Assembly: GCF_019565455.1 (NCBI RefSeq)
Contig: NZ_CP067377.1
Coordinates: 2,176,001 to 2,240,000, forward strand
Origin: Flavobacterium oreochromis
Lineage (GTDB): Bacteria; Bacteroidota; Bacteroidia; Flavobacteriales; Flavobacteriaceae
Length of the DNA stretch: 64,000 nt
Reading direction: 5' to 3'
A model generated the notes under the pieces. It searched no databases, was not told the origin of the DNA, and saw nothing but the letters and a program-made list of their open reading frames with translations. Within the stretch, counting starts at the first letter, position 1; each line of letters begins with the position of its first letter. This document shows positions 9,120 through 17,379 of this stretch, piece by piece. The position numbers and the translations under genes were made by a program.

Positions 9120-10754
9120 TTATTTAGGTAAGATTTCAGTTAAAGGTATAGCATCAGTACTATTAGGTAAAGTTGTTTTTAGTTTTAATGCTAGGGTAGG
9201 AGCAATTTGAGTGATGTCTTTCTTGTCGAAATTTTCTCCTTTTTTGATTCCCCATCCATAGAATAAACAAGGAACGTGGGTGTCGTAACTATAAGGTGAA
9301 CCGTGTGAAGTTCCTGTGGTTTGATATTGCATATAAGCAGGTTTGTCTACTATAATTAACTCTCCATTTTGAACAGGGTCATATCCTTTAGATACAAAAT
9401 TTAAATAGTTATCAGATACAGAGCCTGCTATGATTTCACTTTCATCATATACTTTTTTAACATGTTTTTGTGTATATAGGAAGTCTTTAACGGCATTTTT
9501 TACCTTGTTAAGATCTAATCCTTTTTCTTTTATTTTGACCTTATCTAAGAAAACATTGAAGGAATCATATAACAATAATAGGTTGTCGCCAAATTGAGCT
9601 TTGGTGAATTCAGCAATAGCATGTTCAATATTTTTTTCATTAGTATCGTCTACATCATAGCGATTGTCTTTTAAGTGCATAACATTTTCAGCACCAGCAT
9701 GATCTGCTGTTAAGAAAAGTAAGTAATTATCTTTTCCTACATTAATGTCAAGATATTGTAAGAAACTTGCTAATGTTTGATCTAAACGTAAGTAAGTGTC
9801 TTGTAGTTCAATAGAACGGGGACCATACATGTGACCAATGTAATCTGTAGCGGAAAAGCTAACGGTTAAAAAATCAGTGTCATCATCTTTCCCTAATTGT
9901 TCATTTTCAATTGTTTTTTGAGCAAAGTCCGCTAAGAAATTGTTGCCAAAAGGTGTTGTTCTTAAAATGCCAACATCGCCTGGTTTTGTTAATTCTGAAA
10001 GGGCGTAAGGGAAGAATGCTTGTTTTTTGTTTAGCTTCCCTTCGTATGGATTGTCATCAGGTAAGCTTTCATTGTAAGTGCTTTTTTCTTTTAATAAATC
10101 CCAATTTTGGTTAACGTATTTCTCGTAGTTTTTTTCATTATTAAATTGAGTTACCCAAGTTGGTAGTGATTTACCATAGAATGTACTAGAGATAAAATTT
10201 CCTGTTTTGCTAAACCAAAAAGCCCAATCAGCAAAATGCCCAGCTGGTAAAATTGCTCCTCGATCTTTAACACTTACTCCAATTACTTTACCTTTGAAAT
10301 TTGTGCTTAATTTTAATTCATCTGTAATTGTTGATGATTGTAAGATTTTAGGAGACATTTTTCCTTCAGATTCAGTACCTATACCTACAGTGGAAACGTC
10401 AGTATCATCTGTACAGTACAGATTTTTTCCTGTAGCCTTGTTAAACCATTCATTGCCCACAATTCCATGTACAGCAGGGGTAGTTCCTGTATAAATAGAA
10501 GCATGTCCAGGACCTGTAAAAGTAGGCATATAGTTATAGTGCATATTGTGATAAGTAAATCCGTCACGTAATAAACGTTTAAATCCACTTTCGGAAAAAT
10601 CGCTGTAAAAACGATTTAAATATTCCATTTTCATTTGATCTACCACTATACCTACTACTAGTTTAGGTCTTTTTATTTCTGCATTGATTTTAGCCGTTTG
10701 TGCGCCAACAGCCATACTCAATATAGAAAAATATACTTTAAAAAATTTCTTCAT
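9120..10754 (-). CDS. Alkaline phosphatase family protein (PafA-like, type I phosphodiesterase/nucleotide pyrophosphatase superfamily)
   Basis: A secreted metal-dependent phosphatase of 544 residues that resembles the broad-specificity Bacteroidetes phosphatase PafA. The signal peptide is MKKFFKVYFSILSMAVGA, and the start at 10754 is chosen because it gives this clean signal. The first metal site is VVGIVVDQM. The nucleophile threonine is in PTFTGPGHASIYTGTTP, the hallmark of PafA-type enzymes. Other metal-ligand motifs are FSATDYIGHMYGP, LTADHAGAENV and TTGTSHGSPYSYDTHVP. The PafA lysine/arginine region KDRGAILPAGH is also present. The -7-like element TAAATTTG (minus strand, 10776-10783) lies just upstream. 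Probable role: phosphate release from organic phosphomonoesters in the periplasm. Confidence 0.88.
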   Translation of the reverse strand: MKKFFKVYFSILSMAVGAQTAKINAEIKRPKLVVGIVVDQMKMEYLNRFYSDFSESGFKRLLRDGFTYHNMHYNYMPTFTGPGHASIYTGTTPAVHGIVGNEWFNKATGKNLYCTDDTDVSTVGIGTESEGKMSPKILQSSTITDELKLSTNFKGKVIGVSVKDRGAILPAGHFADWAFWFSKTGNFISSTFYGKSLPTWVTQFNNEKNYEKYVNQNWDLLKEKSTYNESLPDDNPYEGKLNKKQAFFPYALSELTKPGDVGILRTTPFGNNFLADFAQKTIENEQLGKDDDTDFLTVSFSATDYIGHMYGPRSIELQDTYLRLDQTLASFLQYLDINVGKDNYLLFLTADHAGAENVMHLKDNRYDVDDTNEKNIEHAIAEFTKAQFGDNLLLLYDSFNVFLDKVKIKEKGLDLNKVKNAVKDFLYTQKHVKKVYDESEIIAGSVSDNYLNFVSKGYDPVQNGELIIVDKPAYMQYQTTGTSHGSPYSYDTHVPCLFYGWGIKKGENFDKKDITQIAPTLALKLKTTLPNSTDAIPLTEILPK

Positions 10755-10778
10755 CTTTTTAAAAAAATTAGCTCGCAA

Positions 10779-11561
10779 ATTTAACTATAAATCTAATGAA
10801 TGCTGTGAAAGTTATGTGAATTTTTTTTTCTAGGTCAAGATTTTATGTTTATGCTTAATTGAAGTTACAATCATTATTTTTTCTTGTTATGTAGTTATTA
10901 CATCTGTTTTTGTTTTTTTATATTAAATTTTAATTGTTTGTAGAAGTATTTAATTTGTTAATATTAAAGAGTTTATTATACAAAAAGAAGGTGTTTTTTA
11001 GTGTTTGGTAATTATATTGCTGATAGGTATTTTTTAAGATTATTTATATATGATCTAAATTCTGTCCTACAGTTATGAAACTTAATGATTGCAAAGTGAA
11101 GGAAACTTTATTGGCTTCGCCTTTGAAATTTAGTGTTTCAGGTGTCATGTTTTCTAAAAGGTTATTGTCGCATTTCGAACACTTAGATATTCATTTTGTA
11201 AATGAATTAATTTATAACTTATTCGTTTAGACTATTTGATATATTCGTTTTCGTTAAAACCAGCCAACTCAGTAGTATCAAAAAGATAAAAGAGTAATGC
11301 TCCGTAGGTATATATTCTTTAGAAAACGATTATATGATGTATAACTCCCTTTACAGTTCATTTATTTGGTTCCTATACAAAATTTTCTTTTTTAGGTGTT
11401 AGGATGTTTAATGATTTGGTTGTTAAGGTTTTATTTTTTTTTAAATTCTTCAGTAAGGTTATTCATTTTGATTAGGTTAAATAATACATGACAGAGACTA
11501 GAAATGCTGTTATAAATAAGAAGATTGTTTATTATAAAATGTTGTTTTAATTAACTATAAT
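10779..11561. other. 780-bp gap without a supported gene
   Basis: The gap is very AT-rich with stops in all frames. The longest plus-strand reading, ATG 11075 to TAG 11230 (51 codons), matches nothing I recognise. Bases 11295-11336 (TAATGCTCCGTAGG, then TTCTTTAGAAAACGATTAT) resemble a short palindromic repeat with a CTCCGTAGGAG core that is common in flavobacterial genomes; here its second arm is lost. The gap lies directly after a methyltransferase-like fragment and may be its decayed remainder plus repeat debris. Confidence 0.5.
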
Positions 11562-11954
11562 TTACAGATTTAGAAAAACAGAATCCGCATTTTTAAAAGT
11601 TGGAGGTTGTTCAATGATAGATGCCGTTCTCTTTTTATTAATTTTCATTGTTATATCAGCCTCAGTAGTAAATAATAAGGCAGACATAAATGGATGCTGG
11701 ATGTAAGGAATGGTTTCGTTTTCTAACTCCTTTAATTTGACTATTTTTTCAATTTCTTGAAGGCCTTCTTTGTAAATTTTGTGAGTAACTATTAGTTTTA
11801 GTTCTCCGTCTATTTGTGTTAATTTGATATATATATTTTGTAATTCAGGTTTACCAATTGTTTTTGCAAGGGTTAATTTAGCAAAAGTTTTGTTAGAAAT
11901 ACTTTCGTGTACTAAATTCAAAAAATGTGTATAGGTTTCGTTGTTAGATGTCAT
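11562..11954 (-). pseudogene. N-terminal fragment resembling a class I SAM-dependent methyltransferase
   Basis: 130 residues. The pattern NKTFAKLTLAKTIG, LQNIYIKLTQIDGELKLIV, then MSALLFTTEADITMKINKK and PPTFKNADSVF resembles the N-terminal domain of a family of larger flavobacterial class I methyltransferases of roughly 390 residues. The catalytic Rossmann domain would follow but is absent: the frame stops at 11562 and the next 780 bp are non-coding. I infer a truncated gene; it could instead be a small independent protein. The similarity is judged from memory of the family, so confidence is moderate. Confidence 0.45.
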
Positions 11955-12032
11955 TTCTATGGATATCAGAGGTTATAAGATGAATTGTAGGTTACTGCTT
12001 AGTAGCTTTGAATCTTTTTTAATAAATGAAAA

Positions 12033-12664
12033 TTACTTAGTAAAGATAATTAATCGGTTTTTAATTGTAAAATCAGAAAACATAAGCATTTTTGCGATCC
12101 ATTCAATAGTTTCTTTTTGATATATGAAAACATGTGTTGTATCATTTTTGTAATACCATTTTTCAAAATGAATAGAAGAATCATATAAATGAGTCATGCA
12201 ATACAATTTTCCTTTAGGCACAAGTAATTCTTTGAGTAATTGAAATTCTTTTTTTGGGTGATGAAAATGTTCAATTACTTCACAAGAAGCGATGTAATGG
12301 TATTTTTTTCTAAAATCTGAGGGGAAGGATGAAAATAAGGGTCATATTGTAGTATTTGATACTGGTTATCTTTTAAAACTTTGGATACGGCAGAGTTGGT
12401 CCCTGCTCCAAAATCTAGTCCTAATTCTTCTTTTGAAAAATCGTTTAAAATAGAAGATGTAATAGGTGATACAAAATTAAGGTATCCAGGATCTTCTACA
12501 TCATTATTATGAAATTGATAGTGTTTTTCTTCATTTTCATAACTCATGTATTGACTTGGGTCTAGAAAAATTCCTTTACAATGGCTACATTGGTAGTAAA
12601 GCCTTGATTTATAGTTGGTAAATAGAGGGCTAGAGTGGTTGCAAAGAGGGCAATTCAGAGACAT
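12033..12664 (-). CDS. Class I SAM-dependent methyltransferase with N-terminal zinc ribbon (one frame break)
   Basis: About 210 residues. The N-terminus has two cysteine pairs (CPLCNHSSP at 5 and CSHCKGIF at 26) forming a rubredoxin-like zinc ribbon. The methyltransferase core follows, with motif I in LGLDFGAGTNSAVSKVL and an ASCEVIEHFHHPKKE segment after repair. The frame breaks in the seven-T run 12303-12309; one more base joins ILEKKYHYIASCEVIEHF. The C-terminal half (PKGKLYCMTHLY, THVFIYQKETIEWIA) is normal for UbiE/MetW-like enzymes. The substrate is unknown. It is upstream of the short methyltransferase-like fragment on the same strand. Confidence 0.8.
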
Positions 12665-12712
12665 TATTTGTGTAAAAGGTTTATAGTAATAAATAAGGAT
12701 AGGTATAAAAAA

Positions 12713-12738
12713 TCCCTAATTACAAAAGTAATTAGGGA
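12713..12738 (-). terminator. Terminator downstream of secA
   Basis: Inverted repeat TCCCTAATTAC/GTAATTAGGGA with a four-base loop, 43 bp past the secA stop. It is followed on the minus strand by a T-rich tract. Confidence 0.8.
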
Positions 12739-12780
12739 AGTTTATAGAAATGTTTGTTCTGATAAAACAAAGGATAATAT

Positions 12781-15700
12781 CTATTTTTGAACTAATACCC
12801 ATTCACCTGAAGCTAGTAATACTTCTGCTTTTTTAAACTTCATGGTTTCCGTTTGACCAGATAAAATATTTTTAATAGTTACTTCATCGTTGCGATTAAT
12901 TTTGGGTTGATCGCGTACAATAGTTTCAGTAATCGTATTTTGTTGAGGAGTAGTTGTATTTTGCATTGCTTCACGATGACGCTCTACTTGCTCTTCCATA
13001 TTTAATACTTCCTCTTTGCTTTCGATATAGTGATCATGGTGTGCTTCTTCTATTGCTTCGTGGATTTGTGTGTTTTGTTGTGGTAAATCCGCTTTAAATA
13101 AGAATGAAATAACCTCTTTATTGATTCCTTCTAACATTGTTTTAAATAAGTTGAAAGATTCAAATTTGTAAATCAGTAAAGGATCTTTTTGCTCGTGAAC
13201 AGCTAATTGTACAGACTGTTTTAGTTCATCCATTTTGCGTAAATGCTTCTTCCAAGCTTCATCCACGATGGCTAATGTGATACTTTTTTCAAAATCAGCA
13301 ATTAATTGTTTTCCTTGTGTTTCGTATGCTTTTGTTAAATCCGTTACTACATTCATCCCTTTAATTCCATCAGTAAAAGGAACTACTATGCGTTCAAAAT
13401 GATTATCTGGATTTTCAAATACATTTCGGATAATAGGAAATGCTTCGTTTGCATCACGGTTATTTTTTTCTTGGTAATATTCAGTAGCAGCTTTGTAAAC
13501 ACTTGCTGTAATTTTATCTTCACTTAATTTATCAAAATCATTTTGAGAAATAGGAGAGGTGATAGATAAGTAACGAACTAGTTCGAATTCAAAGTTTTTA
13601 AAATCTTTTGTTAATTTATTTTTCTCTACTATATTGTCACAAACATCATAGATCATGTTTGCTATATCTAGTTTTAAACGTTCTCCGTGTAAAGCATGGC
13701 GGCGACGTTTGTATACTACTTCGCGTTGAGCATTCATAACATCATCATATTCTAACAAACGTTTACGAACCCCAAAGTTGTTTTCTTCAACTTTTTTCTG
13801 AGCTCTTTCTATTGATTTAGTCATCATAGAATGTTGAATAACTTCCCCTTCTTTTAAGCCCATTCTGTCCATAATCTTAGCTACACGGTCAGAACCGAAT
13901 AAGCGCATTAGGTTGTCTTCTAATGATACATAAAACTGCGAGCTACCCACATCTCCTTGACGTCCTGCACGACCACGTAACTGACGATCTACACGACGTG
14001 AGTCATGACGTTCTGTACCAATAATTGCTAAACCACCAGCGGCTTTTACTTCGTCGCTTAATTTAATATCAGTACCACGACCTGCCATGTTTGTGGCAAT
14101 GGTTACTACGCCTGGTTTTCCTGCTTCGGCTACAATTTGTGCCTCTTGTTTGTGCATTTTAGCATTCAATACATTATGTTGGATTCCTTTCATTTTAAGC
14201 ATACGGCTTAATAATTCTGAAATTTCAACCGAAGTAGTACCGATTAACACAGGACGCCCTTGTACAACTAATTCTTGTACGTCATTAGCAACTGCATTGA
14301 ATTTTTCACGTACAGAGCGGTAAATTAAATCTTCTCTATCAATACGTGCAATACCTTTGTTTGTTGGTATTTCAACTACATCTAGTTTATAGATTTCCCA
14401 AAACTCACCAGCCTCTGTTACGGCAGTACCTGTCATACCTCCTAACTTGTTATACATACGGAAGTAATTTTGTAAAGTAATAGTAGCGTAAGTTTGTGTA
14501 GCTTCTTTAATACGAACATTTTCCTTTGCCTCGATAGCTTGGTGTAAACCATCAGAATAACGACGACCATCCATGATACGACCTGTTTGTTCGTCTACAA
14601 TTAAAATTTCGCCATCCATGATTACATACTCTGTATCTTTTTCAAATAAGGTATAGGCTTTTAGTAATTGTGTTAATGTATGGATACGTTCGCTTTTTAC
14701 TGAGAAGTCAGCAAATAAGGCTTCTTTTCTTTTTGTTTCTTCTTCTTTAGAAAGATTAGCTTTTTCAATTACAGCGATTTCTGTTCCGATGTCAGGTAAT
14801 ACAAAGAATTTATCATCAGTATTTTTAGATAATTCTTTTATACCTCCTTCTGTTAATTCAACTTGATTGTTTTTTTCTTCAATAACAAAATATAAAGCTT
14901 CGTCTACTTGAGGCATTTTACGGTTGTTATCTGCCATGTATTCGTTTTCTGTCTTTTGAAGTAATTGTTTGGTTCCTTCTTCGGATAAGAATTTAATTAA
15001 TGCTTTATTTTTTGGTAGAGCACGATGTGCTCTTAATAGATTAAATCCAGCTTCTTTAGTATTTCCTTCTTTAAATAATCGTTTTGCTTCTGCTAAGAAT
15101 CCATTAGCTAATTGACGTTGGATTGCTACTAGGTTATCAATGAAAGGTTTTAATTCATTAAATTCATGACGATCGCCATCTACTACTTGTCCAGAAATAA
15201 TTAAAGGAGTACGTGCATCATCAATTAAGACAGAGTCAACCTCGTCTACAATTGCAAAATTGTGTTTACGTTGTACTAAATCATCTGGTGTGTGTGCCAT
15301 ATTATCACGTAGGTAGTCAAAACCAAATTCGTTATTAGTACCATAGGTAATATCTGCTTCATAAGCTTTACGGCGTGCTTCTGTATTAGGTTGGTGATTG
15401 TCAATACAATCTACTGTTAATCCGTGGAATTCAAATAAAGGTGCTTTCCAAGTGCTATCGCGTTTTGCTAAATAATCGTTAACAGTTACTAAATGAACAC
15501 CATTTCCTGTTAACGCATTTAGATATAAAGGTAGTGTAGCAACTAATGTTTTACCTTCACCTGTTTGCATTTCTGCAATTTTACCTTGATGTAAAACGAC
15601 ACCGCCTATCATTTGAACATCATAGTGAATCATGTCCCAAGTAACGGTTTTACCAGCAGCTTCCCAAGTATTAGACCAAAGAGCATCGTCTCCCTCAATA

Positions 15701-16143
15701 CTAATATAGGGTTTAGAAGCGGAGAATTCACGATCTGTTGGAGTAGCTTTTACGCGTACTTGTGTGTTTTCTTTAAAACGACGAGCAGTTTCTCTAACAA
15801 CGGCAAAAGCTTCTGCTAAGATTTCATTTAGTACTTTTTCAGAAATTTCATAAGCTTCTTTTTCTAATTTGTCAATTTCTGTATAAACATCTTCTCTAGC
15901 ATCTATATCTTCAATGTTTTCTACTTCGGATTTTAATTGAGCAATTTTAGTATCTTTTTCAGCACGAGCTTGTTTGATTTTTTCTTTAAACTCGAAAGTT
16001 TTAGCACGTAATTCATCATTAGTTAATGAACTAAGCGGACCTTCAAAAGATCTAATTTTATTAATTATGGGCTGAATGGCTTTGATGTCTTTCTGTGACT
16101 TATCGCCTACAAAAACTTTTAATATGCTGTTAATGAAACTCAT
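12781..16143 (-). CDS. secA: Preprotein translocase ATPase subunit SecA
   Basis: An intact 1120-residue motor ATPase that drives proteins through SecYEG. Walker A is MQTGEGKTLVATLPLYLNAL, with VTVNDYLAKRD next; the DEAD-like Walker B is AIVDEVDSVLIDDARTPLII. Nucleotide-binding domain 2 has GTTSVEISELLSRML, TNMAGRGTDIKL, GTERHDSRRVDRQLRGRAGR and DDNLMRLFGSDR-like segments. The protein is longer than the roughly 900-residue E. coli form, with a Bacteroidetes-type insertion around residues 330-420. It lacks the C-terminal CxC zinc motif, ending KKAEVLLASGEWVLVQK, which is normal for this phylum. It has its own terminator at 12713-12738. Confidence 0.98.
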   Translation of the reverse strand: MSFINSILKVFVGDKSQKDIKAIQPIINKIRSFEGPLSSLTNDELRAKTFEFKEKIKQARAEKDTKIAQLKSEVENIEDIDAREDVYTEIDKLEKEAYEISEKVLNEILAEAFAVVRETARRFKENTQVRVKATPTDREFSASKPYISIEGDDALWSNTWEAAGKTVTWDMIHYDVQMIGGVVLHQGKIAEMQTGEGKTLVATLPLYLNALTGNGVHLVTVNDYLAKRDSTWKAPLFEFHGLTVDCIDNHQPNTEARRKAYEADITYGTNNEFGFDYLRDNMAHTPDDLVQRKHNFAIVDEVDSVLIDDARTPLIISGQVVDGDRHEFNELKPFIDNLVAIQRQLANGFLAEAKRLFKEGNTKEAGFNLLRAHRALPKNKALIKFLSEEGTKQLLQKTENEYMADNNRKMPQVDEALYFVIEEKNNQVELTEGGIKELSKNTDDKFFVLPDIGTEIAVIEKANLSKEEETKRKEALFADFSVKSERIHTLTQLLKAYTLFEKDTEYVIMDGEILIVDEQTGRIMDGRRYSDGLHQAIEAKENVRIKEATQTYATITLQNYFRMYNKLGGMTGTAVTEAGEFWEIYKLDVVEIPTNKGIARIDREDLIYRSVREKFNAVANDVQELVVQGRPVLIGTTSVEISELLSRMLKMKGIQHNVLNAKMHKQEAQIVAEAGKPGVVTIATNMAGRGTDIKLSDEVKAAGGLAIIGTERHDSRRVDRQLRGRAGRQGDVGSSQFYVSLEDNLMRLFGSDRVAKIMDRMGLKEGEVIQHSMMTKSIERAQKKVEENNFGVRKRLLEYDDVMNAQREVVYKRRRHALHGERLKLDIANMIYDVCDNIVEKNKLTKDFKNFEFELVRYLSITSPISQNDFDKLSEDKITASVYKAATEYYQEKNNRDANEAFPIIRNVFENPDNHFERIVVPFTDGIKGMNVVTDLTKAYETQGKQLIADFEKSITLAIVDEAWKKHLRKMDELKQSVQLAVHEQKDPLLIYKFESFNLFKTMLEGINKEVISFLFKADLPQQNTQIHEAIEEAHHDHYIESKEEVLNMEEQVERHREAMQNTTTPQQNTITETIVRDQPKINRNDEVTIKNILSGQTETMKFKKAEVLLASGEWVLVQK

Positions 16144-16177
16144 ACGTTTTGTTTTAAAATGTGTGTAAAAATACCAA

Positions 16178-16205
16178 AAAAAAAGCCTCTTAAGAGACTT
16201 TTTTA
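16178..16205 (-). terminator. Terminator of the DUF2795 gene
   Basis: Stem AAGTCTCTTAAGAGGCTT (minus strand) flanked by A and T runs lies immediately after the stop at 16218. It also abuts the secA upstream region. Confidence 0.75.
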
Positions 16206-16217
16206 GTAGGTTTATGC

Positions 16218-16439
16218 TTAATACTCATCCTCGTTCCAAAGATAATCTTCGTCTGATGGATAATCAGGCCAAATTTCTTCCATAGATTCATAAATCTCGC
16301 CCTCGTCCTCTATTGATTGTAGGTTTTCTACCACTTCTAATGGAGCACCAGTTCTAATAGCGTAGTCGATTAATTCGTCTTTAGTAGCAGGCCATGGAGC
16401 ATCGCTTAAATATGATGCTAATTCTAATGTCCAATACAT
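16218..16439 (-). CDS. DUF2795 domain-containing protein
   Basis: A 73-residue acidic protein with the DUF2795 pattern (MYWTLELASYLSDAPWPATK, then ELIDYAIRTGAPLEVVENL) and a tail of repeated acidic and tryptophan residues (WPDYPSDEDYLWNEDEY). The ATG at 16437-16439 is chosen because family members start MYWTLE; the open frame runs 15 codons further up. Function unknown; it is short, soluble and conserved in Bacteroidetes. A bidirectional-looking terminator follows. Confidence 0.85.
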   Translation of the reverse strand: MYWTLELASYLSDAPWPATKDELIDYAIRTGAPLEVVENLQSIEDEGEIYESMEEIWPDYPSDEDYLWNEDEY

Positions 16440-16529
16440 CTTTGTTGAAATTTTAATTTTTGCAAATATAATTTTTCTACTCAAAAATCAAGTTTTTTTT
16501 GATTTATTTTCGGTTAAATTTAAGAACAT

Positions 16530-16612
16530 ATTGATTGATGATTTTTAATTAACGATTTGAGATTTTTTTGAAGGTTATTTCTTCAATCTAAATTCAAAAA
16601 TAAGCAATCTGA
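16530..16612. repeat. Low-complexity inverted-word element (GATTTGAGATT / AATCTGAAATC)
   Basis: Words GATTTTTAATTAACGATTTG and GAGATT on the left face AATCTAAATTC and AATCTGAAATC on the right, making an imperfect hairpin between the DUF2795 start and the adenosyltransferase stop. It is similar in style to the other intergenic word repeats in this window. Confidence 0.55.
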
Positions 16613-16614
16613 AA

Positions 16615-17184
16615 TCACTTTCTTGGTATCCAAGGCACCTCGTTAGCGTTCAAATCATGTGACAACTTTCGTGCCAGTACAAAAAGGTAGTCAGAAAGTC
16701 GGTTCAGATATTTTAAAACAAGGTCATCAGTAGGTTCTTCTTCATGCAAATGGGTAGCTAAACGCTCGGCACGACGGCATACACAGCGTGCAATATGACA
16801 ATGTGACACAGTAGTGTGGCCACCTGGCAATACAAAATGTGTCATTGGTGGTAAATCAGTCTCCATTTTATCGATTTCGTTTTCTAAATATTCGATATCA
16901 GTCTCTGTTAAACCCAGATTTTGTAATCGTTTTCGACCGTTCTTTAAAACTTCTTTTTCGGGTGGTGTAGCAAGAATGGCACCAAGTGTAAATAAGCGAT
17001 CTTGAACTTCTATCAGTACGGCTTTATATAGGGGATTCATTTCTTGATCACGAATTAACCCAATGTAAGAGTTTAATTCGTCAACCGTGCCGTAACTTTC
17101 TATTCTTATATGATGTTTAGGAACGCGTGTGCCACCAAATAGGGCTGTGGTTCCTTTGTCACCTGTTTTTGTGTATACTTTCAT
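16615..17184 (-). CDS. Cob(I)yrinic acid a,c-diamide adenosyltransferase, PduO type
   Basis: A 189-residue ATP:cob(I)alamin adenosyltransferase that makes adenosylcobalamin in the cytoplasm. The ATP-binding N-terminal motif is KVYTKTGDKGTTALFGG, followed by SYGTVDELNSYIGL. The C-terminal active-site helix is VCRRAERLA, and YLNRLSDYLFVLAR is the family end motif. The ATG at 17182-17184 begins MKVYTKTGDKG as usual; the open frame extends 14 codons upstream into repeat DNA. The protein is intact. Presence implies use of B12-dependent enzymes, possibly methylmalonyl-CoA mutase, elsewhere in the genome. Confidence 0.93.
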   Translation of the reverse strand: MKVYTKTGDKGTTALFGGTRVPKHHIRIESYGTVDELNSYIGLIRDQEMNPLYKAVLIEVQDRLFTLGAILATPPEKEVLKNGRKRLQNLGLTETDIEYLENEIDKMETDLPPMTHFVLPGGHTTVSHCHIARCVCRRAERLATHLHEEEPTDDLVLKYLNRLSDYLFVLARKLSHDLNANEVPWIPRK

Positions 17185-17201
17185 GTTGAAATTTTTTGTT
17201 T

Positions 17202-17290
17202 CACAGAGTATCACAAAGTTTAACACAGAGTATCACAAAGTAGATTTTTGTGTTCTTCGCGTAATTCTTTGCGAACTTAGCGGTTAAGTT
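17202..17290. repeat. Direct repeat CACAGAGTATCACAAAGT (x2) plus associated element
   Basis: The 18-bp unit occurs at 17202-17219 and again at 17224-17241, followed by TTTTTGTGTTCTTCGCG and TAATTCTTTGCGAACTTAGC. This resembles a degenerate dispersed intergenic element of Bacteroidetes. It occupies the region directly upstream of the adenosyltransferase start. Confidence 0.6.
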
Positions 17291-17331
17291 TTTTCGAATC
17301 CAAAATTATAAAATAGAATTTGATTAAAACT

Positions 17332-17360
17332 AAAAAGACCACTCTTTCGAATGGTCTTTT
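17332..17360 (-). terminator. Terminator of the M16 protease gene
   Basis: Stem AAAAGACCA/TGGTCTTTT with a ten-base loop, about 20 bp past the stop at 17380. Confidence 0.8.
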
Positions 17361-17379
17361 GTAGTATTATTTGAAAGTA

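Noticed and set aside
9911..10588. Overlapping reading frames on both strands within the PafA-like gene
   Set aside because: They have no family features and lie inside a well supported gene; treated as shadows.
10779..11561. RNA gene or riboswitch in the 780-bp gap
   Set aside because: No cloverleaf, conserved riboswitch core or strong structured segment was recognised; the region looks degenerate.
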